DNA of 64,000 nucleotides from Halichondria panicea (Eukaryota > Porifera > Demospongiae > Suberitida > Halichondriidae): NCBI RefSeq assembly GCF_963675165.1, contig NC_087386.1, positions 2,420,169 to 2,484,168 of the forward strand, given 5' to 3'. The notes under the pieces are model-generated. The model was given only the letters and a program-made list of their open reading frames with translations, ran no database searches and was not told where the DNA came from. A program made the translations under genes and the position numbers. This document shows positions 25,095 through 36,855 of the stretch, piece after piece. Numbering within the stretch: position 1 is the first letter of the stretch; each line of letters starts with the position of its first letter.

Positions 25095-27630
25095 ACATGT
25101 ACTGACTAAGAGAAACCACTAGCTCCCTTTTAGGGGCCGTAACTTGTGTCCAATTTATTTGTAGCTCTTTGATAAAGGTACCACAAAATGGTAGACTGAG
25201 ATCAACAATTGTTTTTCGTGCCGTAGTTTTCTGTTTTGCCTTAATATCTCTGAACCTCTCTAGAACAGTTTGACATAGAAAAGTACTTCTTAGAGGCGTC
25301 CGTCTATTGTAGTCTGCAGTATACATTTTTGTATATACTGTACTTACCTAACCTTCATGTTTAAAATGACGAGGTTTGTTGTATCTATCTCCAGGTTCTG
25401 TGGGGTGATGTAGACACAGCTATACACATTCACGACATGCTTTATCATGTGATGGAGAGACACAACTTCCTACCCGAGGCATTCACTCATGACTTCAGGG
25501 TCCACTGGGGAAACCATCCTCTCAGGCCTGAGTTCATTGAGAGCACTTACTTCCTCTACAAGGTACACCGTCATGTGTGTGTGGGGTGTGTGGGTGTTTG
25601 TGTGTGGGGGGATGGGGGTGGGTGGGTGTGTGTGTGTGGGGTGGGTGGGGGTCCACGGAATTCAAGTTATGGCAGCTGAAAAGAATAATTAAATTGAGGG
25701 GGGGGGAGAGTTGCAGTTAATTTCAACAGCTATTAACTTTAGTACCGTTGATCAAATCTCCAAAATTTTGTGATTTTCGGAAAGCTTAGAAAATTTCCTT
25801 TCAAATGATGTATTTCAATCCAAAAATTCGTCGGGGCCATAATTTGTCATTTTTCGGCCTTGGACCATGGGCTATTTATTATTCATGGTATCGCCTAATT
25901 GGAAATATTTTTATCGTTCAAATAAGAATTTTGATGATGCTATTTGAAAGGTGTGTTTCTAAGCTTTCAGAAAATAATATTATCGTTGAAATTGGATCCA
26001 CGGAATTCAAGTTATGGCAGCTGATAAATTGGGGAGAGTTGCAGTTAATTTTAATTTGGGGGTAGGTGTGTGTGTGTGGGGGTGGGTGTGTGTATATGTG
26101 TGGGGTGTGTGTGTGTGGGGGGGGGTGGGGGAGTGTGTTTACTCTATGCATTAGCTGTACATGTATATATCACTTTCTGTTGTTTCGAAGAAAGCATCTC
26201 AGTAATTGGAATATTTCTGTAAGTACTGTAATTGACCAAAGCTTGTGATGCTACTGCTCTAACTCTACTCTCTGTATTATTTTGATGGCTAAGTAGTTAA
26301 TGAACGATTATGTTGTGTTGCTACTGCAGGCGCCTGGAGATCCATACTACCTGGACGTCAGTCGATCAGTGGTGAACAACTTGAACAAGTACGCCAGAGT
26401 GAGGTGTGGCTTCGCTGCCATCAAGGACCTCAGGACCAACGCTCACGAGGACAGGTAAGTCAGGGGAACCATGTGTCTGTGTATCTACTAATAGTTAGAA
26501 TTTAGTTCCCCATGTAGATCTCGCAAAAACCTATATCAGTACTTGTATGACATCACAATCCTTACCAGAATGTAAAGGTTAGATCGTAAAGTCTTAATAA
26601 ACTCATTCACAAAGGGTTTAATATTCTAGTAGTACGATATCATTTCATTGGCAATCTTCGATACTGTATAGAATGGACTCCTTCGTACTGGGGCTGAGAC
26701 GTTCAAGTATCTGTTCTTGTTGTTTGCTGACGAGGGGGACAGTCCCTTGAACATGGATGACTTTGTGTTCACGACTGAGGCCCACCTTTTTCCCCTCTCC
26801 CTCGCCAGTGCTAACACCACCCTCAATAGAGTCGTCCAAGAGGCAGTGAGTGGGTACAATACATACACAGTGTAGCGGCTATGCTACTTCAGTATGCATT
26901 TTTTAGGTGCAGCTGCACATTGTAGGGGGGGGGGGGGGGGGGGTAAGGCAGCTCTTTTATAGAGAGTACCTTCTTTTGAATGAGGTTATGGTAGCCTGGC
27001 TGTGTGTGAGTGTGTCATGTGATGTTCTCTCTCTGTGTAGTTGCTGGTGAAGAACACAGACCTGGTGAATATGAGCACTGTCACTGTCACCACTAGCGGA
27101 CCAGACTCTTCCGGGAAGGCAGCAAAGAACAAACCAGTCGCTGACAGCTTCACTAAAGGTTCACTGAAACACACACTAGACACCATGTACAGTAGTAGCC
27201 AATAATCCCGTCTAGTCAGCACAGTTGTAGTTGTTTATAATTATACACCCCCTCACATCCACACACCACCCCCTCACATCCACACACACCACACACCATG
27301 AATTAAGTAGCTACTGTATTTGTCTGGAGATGGTTTCCAAACTTGTACACCTCCATCACTAACCCCCCCCCCCCTCACACACGCACACACGCACACACAC
27401 ACACACACAGGCGTCTCTTGTTCACTGACGAGAGTGTCCTCCCTCACGAGGTGGGTAAAGGAGAGGCTGCTGTCAAATGGTATAAGAGGACAAAGCAAGG
27501 GCAAACTCCACCCACTCAATCAGCGGTGGATTATAACGAGCAGGGGCCCACTCATGATGTGTGTAGTTCATGGTTCATCGAGCCAGTACAGTGGATGGAA
27601 AGCTCTCTACTGGGCAAAGTGGAGGGGAAG
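24964..27630 (+). pseudogene. EDEM3: EDEM3-like, copy 2, truncated
   Basis: Exons matching copy 1 are 24964-25044 (part of exon 7), 25395-25562, 26330-26454, 26672-26845, 27041-27158 and a hybrid exon 27411-27630. Exons 1-6 and the PA domain are gone. The first remaining exon now opens with ATGGCTGAATGC, copied from the P-loop gene start and in frame with the mannosidase. Exon 26672 carries a 2-nt insertion (GGGG where copy 1 has GG, near 26,690) that shifts the frame, so only a partial GH47 fragment could be made. Confidence 0.8.
25045..25098. repeat. (CA)n microsatellite, copy 2
   Basis: Equivalent of the 9,434 tract, directly after the hybrid EDEM3 exon. Confidence 0.95.
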
Positions 27631-27891
27631 GTGAGGCTGCTACTTGTGCATTAGCTAAAATAGATACGTATCTTGAAAGCTCGTAATTTGTGTTCTGATT
27701 GTCCAATTTCAAACTAATTGATGCATTCAAGAGCTCTCAGAATTACCTTTCCAGTGTTGTGCTTAGATACATGTACTATTTTGTGATAAGTTAAAATCCA
27801 ATTTTAACAAAGACTACATGTATATACCCTTGCGTTATTTTCTAGAATTCAACTGTTTAGCTCGTAGAATTTGCTATATATTCTTCATAAT

Positions 27892-27941
<50 letters not shown>

Positions 27942-28663
27942 GCAGATTCTGTGTCTTTAGTGCTCGGCTCGTCTGGGGTCATTCAACTGGTCAGGTGATC
28001 AGTGCTCGTGTGGGCAGTGGGTCACGCCCTCCTTCCAGATACACAAGGCACGAATGGACGAAACCAGAACACTCACTAGGAGAAAAGTGGACAAAACTGT
28101 ATAGCTGGCAAATTACTGAATTATTGTCCAAATTCATATTAATTTTTTCGATCATTTGAAGGTTTATTCAATAAATGATGTCATACTAATTCAATGTACC
28201 ATGTACTGCATGTACAAATAATAGCATAAGAAGCGTCAATTATTATTCACTGCAAATTCAAAATTAATTTTTTCGATCATTAATTTGATAGATTATTGAT
28301 TGGAGAATATGAATGATACCATACAGTACTGCATGTACATAGCATAAATCAACTAATAAACAAATGGTCATAACAATTTGTCTGTTGTTTGGATAGTCCT
28401 CAAACTTGTGTCTATAGCAAACGTGAGTCTGCTTGGCAGTGACAGCCGCCGTACTGTGGCTTGTTCTTGGCTGCTCTGAGTTGTGCAAGGATGACGTGAC
28501 ATCGGTACTGATGTGTGTAGGCCCAGAGGAACAACAGAGTGGCTACAATCAGGCCAGCAAGGGGTGAGTCTGCAATGAAACATTCATCAAGGCTGACATT
28601 CAAATAGAGACTCCTAAACAAGAATTAACAACCCACACACAAGTCAACAATTACACAGTAGTA

Positions 28664-28886
28664 CCAAGGGCGTATAAAAGAAGAGAGGGCATGCAACTCC
28701 TATATGAGCAGAGTTCAAACGTGGGCGGATGAATGTGCATGACAGTGCATGAAATGCTAAAAATAGAAATTTCTATTTTTAGCACTTCATGCAAATGCAC
28801 ACATTCCTCCGCCCACGTTTGAACTCTGCTAGCTACGTGTACTGATAGTGGAGTTGCATGCCCTCTCTTCTTTTATACGCCCTTGG
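28664..28886. mobile_element. Hairpin MITE, copy 2
   Basis: Counterpart of 14,290-14,506 with the same ends and flanks. It lies between two SRD5A3 exons. Confidence 0.85.
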
Positions 28887-28939
28887 TAGTACACTTACAA
28901 TTAATACTTAATCAAGGTATGTACAATTACTAGACTGAA

Positions 28940-29128
28940 TACCGTACAGAGGTGGGTAATTTTCGTGGGGCAAAATATTTGTGGTGTTCGTGGTTGGACC
29001 TCTAACCACGAATGAAGCGACTTTGCCTACCGTTACCTGCTCCAACCACGAAAATATTACCCACGAAATGTCTCAATATTGCTGAACAACAAATATTTTG
29101 TCCCCCGAAAAATACCCGCTATACGGTA
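28940..29128. mobile_element. MITE with TACCGTATAGCGGGTA-type ends, copy 2
   Basis: Counterpart of 14,560-14,747 in duplication copy 2. Confidence 0.75.
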
Positions 29129-29815
29129 TATGACTATACCTGAATTCAAATGCAGCAGTGCTGTTGGTCCCAATAGCGGTAGTCGTGTGTGCAGTAGACA
29201 GTGGCTGGTATAGTAGAGGAATACAGAGTAGTTCCACACCATCCCCCACACGTAGAAGTGGGTGAACCACCTGCAGAGGGGAATAAAGACCTCCTTAGAC
29301 TGGGACAATGCAATTACAACAACTACAAGTCAGGACAGTCTCAGCTAGGGAGCTCACTATTGTAAATCACAATCCAGTACTTAGCTAGGTGTTACAAGCT
29401 AGACTTTTAGGGGGTTCTCGCTACTAGAGGTAGACTGATACACTGTATATATTGACCCTGACTGACCTCCTTGAGTCCAGAACCAATCCACAGTAGCCAG
29501 GAGATGCTCACATGCTGCATTAGCTGATCAGCCATTATCCTCTGGCACGAGAGTGGTCGACCAGCTTCTCCGCTTTGTCACTGAGATCTGCACGTACGTG
29601 TGTGTGTGTGTGTGTGTGTGGGGTGAGTGGGTGTGAGAGGAAGGACATTCTGTACTATATATAACAGTGGTAGCAACACTGAATTGAAACAGTACACACA
29701 CAAGAAACTGCAAGTGCTGGTGTTGCCCAGCTGTGCATGTCCAATGCTGACACAGGAAAAAGCATGACCTTATAATTAAGTCTACAAAATATGGATGGCA
29801 GATATAAATACGTAC

Positions 29816-30686
29816 CAAACTCAATGAAGTGGTACGGTCGACTGGCCTTGTGTACATCGTTGCCATGTTGCTCACTGAAGTCTTTGTGTAGATTCTCGAG
29901 GTAGTTAAAGGCCAGCTTGGCAGGATAGGTGGGGTCACACAGGGGGAGGTAGCATATCCCCTCCTCAAGGATGTAGCTGTGTGGGGGGTCCATGTTAGTG
30001 TGTGTGCTTCAAGCTCAAAGCCACCGCCCCTCATCCACCATTAAACTGGAGTATAATATCACCAACCAACCAAGTTCCAACTATTCTTAGACTACATGTA
30101 CACTGGTAGTTCCTTGTTAGACAATCACTATAGAGGGACCTATGTATAACACACACCACTTACAATGTGTATGGTAAAGTTAAGCAAATGCTCACAAACA
30201 AAAGGCCATCCATTGCATCAGTTTATACCATGACAGAGCACCAATCATCATACACACCACGAGGCAATAATGACATTCACAGGAGAGTGCTTACTGGAAC
30301 ACCATACGATCCGGGTCACACTCGATTGAGCATCGAGGGGGGCTGACTGACGACAGCTTGCGGAATATCTGCTTGGCCTTGGGTTGGTATTCAGCATAAT
30401 CCCGGCCAGACTGCAGAGGGAGAATGCAACAATTCAGTTAATTCAAGCTGTTAAAGATAGCACACACTACACACGTATTATTCTAGCAAGGTTCTCTTTA
30501 TATGTCTACAGAATCATGACTTGACAACTATTCATGTCACTGAGCTGCATACAGTACAGTGTCCTGATGGGACCAATGCAGACTGTACTGTATTATCTAC
30601 TGTAGCTCCTCTACCTCTTCATTGACAATGGATGAGGACAGAGGTAGTCCATCACTGGCTCTGGCAATTAGTGTCAGGTGGGCCAT
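29816..30686 (-). pseudogene. SEC22B: SEC22-type SNARE, longin domain only, copy 2
   Basis: Exons 30615-30686, 30295-30410 and 29816-29976 on the minus strand have the same lengths and phases as copy 1 (72, 116 and 161 nt). The reading frame is open and only a few residues differ. It is truncated at the same place, without SNARE helix or membrane anchor. Confidence 0.8.
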
Positions 30687-30893
30687 TGTTCCTGAGCTCT
30701 TCTTTCTTCAGTGCTTCTTCTTCTGATACGTACTTGCTTTATGTATGTTCTGTGCTCTATTTGGAACAATAATTATGTGTCCTTTGAACCCTTTCTTTAT
30801 TGAACAATGTGTGGGTGTTGCTACAAGCCCCACCCCCTCATGTCTCTAGCCACCCACAAAGAAATATAAGGGCTTTCCAGACCTTCTCTTGAA
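30687..30893. promoter_or_regulatory. Divergent promoter, copy 2
   Basis: Second copy of the head-to-head intergenic region, 207 bp long, nearly identical to 16,318-16,529. It now drives two truncated genes. Confidence 0.5.
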
Positions 30894-32265
30894 ATGGCTG
30901 AATCTACAACACTGAATGCTGCTAGTTCCCCACAATTGATGGAGGATGGGCTCACTGATTATGATAGGGTATGATATTCACATGATAGATAGATACTCAA
31001 TGATCAGTGCATTCTCCTAGTGCCTAGATGTACTTGTTGACCACCCATAAACACACTTGGCATCATTCATTCATCACAGTATAGTGCCTACACTCTACCC
31101 TGTCAGTGTGAGGTGTTTTATCTCATGTTGTTGTTCTCTCCACATGTACCACTCTCTCTGGATGGACAACTGTGGGACATTAAGGTACGTTGTGTGCAAT
31201 CACATTCTACCAAACTGACATGCTTGTGCTCTGAGCACTTGTTGTTAGGAGGTAGACAGTGTAAAGAAGAGCACATACAGATAACTAAATGTGATACTAT
31301 TCCCAAGTAAATCTACTCGTAGTAGTACTTGAAAGTATGCATGGTTAATCAAGTGTTTCAGTCTGCATGTTTGGCTGTCCACAATTGTTTCCCCTCCCCT
31401 GTGTCATGCAATCACCAGTGTACTGTATCACTGCACTAATGTTCTCTTCCTTCCATTTCATGCATCTCCACCTCACCTTTGACTGACCCTCTGAAACAAC
31501 AGACTGTAAGTTGGTGTGTGTTGTCAGAGTATTTAGTGTCTGTTGCATATTCTGTGATGTTTCTACTTACCCATTATTACTCTTGTGTGTGTGCAGTGCC
31601 ATAGTGTTATACAGTAGAACCTCGATTATCCGGCCCTCCATTATCCGGAACCTCGATTATCCGGCTTGGCAGTTTTCTCGTTATCAGATCAGAAAATGGG
31701 CGTGTCCCTCAAACGCACATGCGCGTTGCAGCTGTTACCATGGAGACATACCTGCTTATCTTCTGCGCATGCGCAGACAACCATGTGGCACTGCTGTTTA
31801 TCAATAAAGTGGGTGGATCAAGGCGTGGTTTATCTATTCGTTTATCCGGCATATTCACTTATCCGGCCTGCTTCTGGAACCAAGGTGTCCGGATAATCGA
31901 GGTTCTACTGTATAGGGAAATATTTAATATGATCACATTCAACCTCGTAATCATTCATTTACTATCTTCCCACGTGTTTGCCCTGTGGACTCTCCCTCTC
32001 TGGATCAACAGTGTGTAAGTTGTGTTTGCACGTGCACACTCATTTTAATGGTTACTAGGAACTCGTAAATTGTCTTTGTCTCTTTCCATATTGCCAACTT
32101 GGTATTAGCCGAGGCCCACACAAAAGTTATTAGGTTGTAGTTTTAATATTTGTAGAATATACACCTAAGTTCATTAGTTGGTACGTACATTATCGTGTTT
32201 GTCTCTTCCCATGCACACACTCATTCCTATGTTGGACCACACACTGATTTGGACTATTGTAGGAG
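30894..32265 (+). pseudogene. P-loop/death-domain gene C, 5' fragment only
   Basis: Third copy of the P-loop gene start: ATG exon 30894-30968 (25 codons, same length as gene B), then cassettes at 31173-31184, 31503-31505, 32012-32014 and 32263-32265. The 12-nt cassette has lost its acceptor AG (the CAG of gene B is CTG at 31,170-31,172). The copy is cut off near 32,510 before the coiled coil, GTPase and death domains, so it cannot make the full protein. The triplets differ from gene B (ACT against CGT, TGT against TAT, GAG unchanged). Confidence 0.75.
31612..31910. mobile_element. Tc1/pogo-like MITE, filled site in copy 2
   Basis: Same family as 1,623-1,929 in the opposite orientation, flanked by TA. 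The matching place in copy 1 (about 17,260) is empty. It lies in an intron of the P-loop gene C fragment. Confidence 0.85.
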
Positions 32266-32538
32266 GTGAGCTTCTTACGAGTACTCAATGTCCACACACT
32301 AAAATGGTTAAGCTGCAATGTGTACGGATGTACTGGTTACCTAGCATCATTAGCGTGTGACCCTTGTCCTCTAGAGCTGACCCTCTCCCTCGTATAGGGT
32401 AGAGCACGGCTTTAAACTTGTTTAATTCGTAATCCTTTTTTCGGGCACAAGTTCGAAATACTACCATTGTGTACATGTAAATTTGTAAATTAAGTGCCCT
32501 ACTGAACATACTACAATTTCCCAACTTTAAAAACCCAG

Positions 32539-33303
32539 TGACGTACGGCTACAATCTGGTGGGGAGCGAGCCGGTGAAAGAGTGTCCGGCCGTCGCCATT
32601 CTTGCCAAGGCTCAGGCCCGAGCTCAGGCTCTCAACACACTGGGGGCAGCCATTGGAAGACAGGTAGCTGTCTACTTGTTTTAATATATTCGCTGCAATT
32701 TTAAATATAGCTTATCTGTACCAGCTGCTGTTTTTTCTTGTAGAATGGCGATAAGGCAGCCTCACTGGCAGTGGCAGAACAGTATGTGGCAGCTTTCTCC
32801 CAACTGGCCAGGACCACCAACACTCTCATCCTGCCAGAAAAGACTGGTGACATCAGCTCAATGGTCTCACAGGTGTGCTGTGTGTGATGTGTGCTGTGTG
32901 TAAAAACACCGCATATTAGTGGATGTTTTTTCTAAATCAGGCCTGTTTTCAGAGCTATCTTGCATTGTCCATAACTGTGTTAGGAACGTCCAATAATTTT
33001 GTTCATAGAGTGCATTTATGATAATGATTATTGCTTCTTGTTCTGTGATCGCAGGCTGTTGGAATATTTGGTCACATGACATCAAACAGTCCTTTGAAGT
33101 CCGCTGATGGTGAAGAGGGGACCCCCCACGACCCACCCTCCACAGAGCAGACACTGGAGCAACTCACTGCCTCTATTGACAAGACAATCGATGAGAGTGT
33201 ATTTAGGTCCGTGCTCAGCGAAGAGAAGGCAGCAAAGAAGGACAGAGATACACACTTCACTCTAGATACTTCACCAACGAGACCAACTGACGACGAAAAG
33301 TAA
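32539..33303 (+). pseudogene. STOML2: Stomatin-like protein 2, 3' part only
   Basis: STOML2 is a prohibitin-family protein of the mitochondrial inner membrane. Exons 32539-32663 (AILAKAQARAQALNTLGAAI), 32744-32872 (NGDKAASLAVAEQYVAAFSQ through ILPEKTGDISSMVSQ) and 33055-33303 (AVGIFGHM, then an acidic tail to TAA) match the C-terminal third of the family in order and phase. The SPFH/stomatin core is missing: upstream of 32,510 the sequence is the P-loop gene duplication. The first retained exon has an unusual start and may itself be cut. Confidence 0.85.
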
Positions 33304-33479
33304 CACTCGTGCTAGTGAGGGTAACATTTTTTGTGGCCGTTATATATTATCTTTAGAAAAGATGCTTTTGTCAATTGTTTTATAATTATAAGGAATGTTG
33401 CGAACTGCACTGTGCTAGTGTATTTTACATTATAAAAAAAAAAACATAAAAAAAAACTACCACTGTAGCCGGGGCTGTT

Positions 33480-33710
33480 GACTATCACAATGAAAGACTA
33501 CAGGCCAGAGGGCTGTGATCTAATGAAAGACTACAGGAAGGGCTCTTGTTGACTATCACAATGAAAGACTACAGGAGGGCTGTGATCTAATGAAAGACTA
33601 CAGGAAAGGCTGTGATCTAATGAAAGACTACAGGAAAGGCTGTGATCTAATGAAAGACTACAGGAGGGCTGTCGACTATCACAATGAAAGACTACAGGAA
33701 AGTAGTTTCC
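33480..33710. repeat. Minisatellite, AATGAAAGACTACAGGA unit
   Basis: About eight copies of AATGAAAGACTACAGG joined by either GGCTGTGATCT or GGCTGTTGACTATCAC spacers, between STOML2 and XDH. No other feature seen in the 590 bp between these gene fragments. Confidence 0.85.
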
Positions 33711-35993
33711 CGGCCACATGGGTGAACTGCAACAAGTCAAAAACGTAGGAGGAAGGGAATCTTTTAGCCTAGATCCAAGGCCGCACTGAAGATGAGGCCT
33801 CTTATGCACTGAAAAGGAGGAGGGGCTAAGGATGCATGGAGATCTCTTTACCCACTTCCCTAATATTAATTACATGAACCATCGCGAGCATCATGGCTGA
33901 GTTAGAGGGAGCCAAAGAAAGCATTTCCTTCTATGTGAATGGAGGAAAAGTGTGAAGTATGCATGCCAGTATACTGCTAGCTAAACTGCATTGCATCCTG
34001 GATACACATTAAATTAATTTTTAATTATGATAATTATATATACACCGTGTGTGCAGGTTGTTGTGGAGAGCCCGGACTCGGAGACCACTCTATTGTACTT
34101 CCTAAGAACGCAGCGTATCCTCGTAAACCTTTTTCATGCAAAATGTTGTATTGTATATTTCGTATTGAGGAGCATCATACGAAAATTAAAACTACGAAAT
34201 TATTCTACCGCATACAATAGATTCAACGTCACTATCCTGAGCTGTACGAATATTTATTAAAAATGGGTAAAATGTAGTTATACAAAAATGTGTACCAACA
34301 AAATTACCCGCGTATGCGTATATTGAGTATATTGCACGAGTACTTTCCTTAGCGCCCCGTCCCTCTAGTCCGCCTAACAGATACTAAGCTTGGGTGTGGA
34401 GAGGGTGGGTGTGGTGCCTGTACGGTGATGCTCTCCTGGTATCAAGAGGGCGTGGTTACACATACTGCCGTCAACGCTTGTCTTGCCCCCCTCTGTTCTG
34501 TGGATGGTATGGCGGTCACCACATTGGAGGGGATTGGTAGCTCCCGCGATCTCCTTCATCCTGTTCAGGTGATCATATACGATACAAAGTCAGTTTGCAT
34601 TCGCTTAATTCCTTCCTGCTAACAGTTTTGCAGTCTTTTGATTCTTTTCAAAGACTTCTCACTTTTCCTCATAGATATCAGATGAAATTATTACTTCCAA
34701 CTACGATATCTCACAACATGTTCCCCCTCTTCTCCCATGCAGGAGCGTATAGCTATAGCGCGTGCCCATGGGTCACAGTGTGGCTTCTGCACCCCCGGTT
34801 TTGTCATGTCCATGTACACTCTCCTCAGGAACAGCCACGCCCCCTCAGAGAAGCAGATTGAGGGAGCATTCGAAGGTACGTATGTGTACAAAGTCACCTC
34901 TGTATCTCTAGTGTGTGTGTGTGTCCCCTCAGGCAATCTGTGCAGGTGTACTGGGTACAGGCCCATCCTAGAGGGATTCAAAACCTTCTCACAGGTGAGC
35001 TTCACCTGTGACCCCCCCTACACACCATACCCCCCCACATACTGACCCCACACACACAATGCCCCCCACAGACTGGCTGCTGTGGCGGTGCTACCAAATG
35101 CTGTATGGACGTCAAAAGCTCTGATGGAATTAAGACTATCAAAGGTCCTTCTATCCTCTTTGATGCCTCCAAATTCCGACCCCTTGACCCCACCCAGGAA
35201 CCCACCTTTCCCCCAGCACTCAGGACGGAGCCTCTCATCCCATTGGCTATCAAGGGGCCGAGGGTGTCATGGTATCGACCTTTGACCCTGGACCAGTTGC
35301 TGGTGTTGAGAGCAAGGTTCCCTCAGAGCAAGTTGGTCATTGGAAACACGGAGATAGGTGAGTGGTTGTCAAGGAGACTGTGAGGTACTGTATTAGCAAG
35401 CGTATTATAATAACGTTCTTACTATGCGATATTTGATTCCTACTGTATACTTTATATACTTGCTACAGACTACAGTAATGACAATGATTTGATATGCAGT
35501 AGCTCATGCTGTGTTTGTGTGTATTCTCCTGTTTCTGCCGCATACCCACTGCCCTACACATACACACAGGCGTGGAGGTAAAATTTAAGGGGGCCTTCTA
35601 CGATACTCTCATCAGCTGCTCTCAAGTGCCTGAGCTCAACAAGATGGCGGTCACTGACGAGGGACTGACAGTGGGAGCATCTGTGACACTCACCCGACTG
35701 GAGGAACAGCTCAAGCATCTAGTGGAGTCTCTACCAGGTTTGATTATATGAAGTGGCATTTTTGTGACGTTCTACTAATTAATGCTAACGTCCGCACACA
35801 TGCATTCTATCTGTGCTAACGTAATTTGTGTTCAGATTGTCCAATTTCAAAACTGATCAGAATTACCTTTCCAATGGTGTGTTTAGATTATATTATACAG
35901 AGAACAAAACGAGGACATTCTCTGCTCTCCTGGAGATGCTGCGGTGGTTTGCAGGACAACAGATCAGGAATGTGTCGGTCAGTACCCCTCCCT

Positions 35994-36195
35994 AATATCG
36001 TATAGCGGGTAATATTCGTTGGTGAACATTTTCGTATGAACTACCCAATTACATATTTCGGATTCTAAATATTTGTACAGCTGAGAATAGTGACGTAGAA
36101 CCTATTGCACATAATAATTTTGCAGTTTATAATTTTTGTATTAATGCTCGAAAAACGAAAATTTCCTACATAAGAAAATAACCGGCTCTAAGGTA
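35994..36195. mobile_element. MITE-like element in XDH intron
   Basis: Begins with a GTATAGCGGGTAATATTCG-type end and finishes with TTTCCTACATAAGAAAATAA then CCGGCTCTAAGGTA. This resembles the 14,560 family but with diverged ends. Confidence 0.5.
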
Positions 36196-36670
36196 CTCTG
36201 TATCCTGTAACTGTGTCCCCTCAGGGTATTGGGGGAAATATCTGCAACGCTAGTCCAATCTCAGACCTCAATCCAACTCTGTTAGCGGCCGGAGTGAAGC
36301 TAACCATAGCAACCAAAGGTAGTGATGTTACCAAAATTTGGGAAATTTGAACCGAAGACCGCCAAATTAAAGTTTTCCTGTGGACACAATGTCATTGCTG
36401 TATTGCCACGGATGTTAAATTAAAAAACCGCTAAGTCGGTTTAAATGGCTCATTCGCCAGATATCATACCTGCCAAATTTTCTTGTTATACGTATAGGTA
36501 TATAGAAAACCCTTTCTAAACTAACCTATTGCACTAGCAAAGATCTCCTCTGATCTCTACAGACAGTAACCGGGGTGATAGTGATGGACCCCAGCTTCTT
36601 CACTGGCTACAAGAAGACATCCATTAAGCCGGGGGAAATACTACTATCAATCCTCATCCCCTTCACCAAA

Positions 36671-36855
36671 GAGGTAGGTCATGGTAGTGAAGGGTAGGGG
36701 AGGTCATGGTAGTGAAGGGCAGGGTAGGTCATGGTAGTGAAGGGCAGGGTAGGTCATGGTAGTGAAGGGCAGGGGAGGTCATGGTAGTGAAGGGCAGGGT
36801 AGGTTATGGTAGTGAAGGGCAGGGGAGGTCATGGTAGTGAAGGGCAGGGGAGGTC
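36671..36855. repeat. 25-bp minisatellite in XDH intron
   Basis: Seven copies of GTCATGGTAGTGAAGGGCAG plus GGTAG or GGGAG, beginning at the donor of XDH exon 36567-36673, so the first GTAGGT of the array is itself the splice donor. Confidence 0.9.

Larger units (their letters stand above)
28412..29535 (-). pseudogene. SRD5A3: Polyprenol reductase (SRD5A3-like) fragment, copy 2
   Basis: Same fragment as copy 1, on the minus strand: 29467-29535 (shortened exon 1), 29140-29299 and 28412-28613. It shares the exon 1 deletion with copy 1 and lacks the same middle and C-terminal parts, so those losses came before the duplication. Confidence 0.7.
18299..32510. repeat. Segmental duplication, copy 2
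   Basis: Second copy of the multi-gene unit. It is shorter because the EDEM3 gene has lost exons 1-6 (junction near 24,938-24,973) and the PA-domain exons (junction near 27,240-27,410). It ends near 32,510, inside the micro-exon region of a third P-loop gene, where the sequence switches to a stomatin-like gene. It carries its own transposon at 31,612-31,910 and an inserted element at 20,225-20,438. Confidence 0.9.

Noticed and set aside
36671-36855. 25-bp repeats considered as a regulatory array
   Set aside because: Head-to-tail minisatellite without spacers in an intron; simple slippage explains it.
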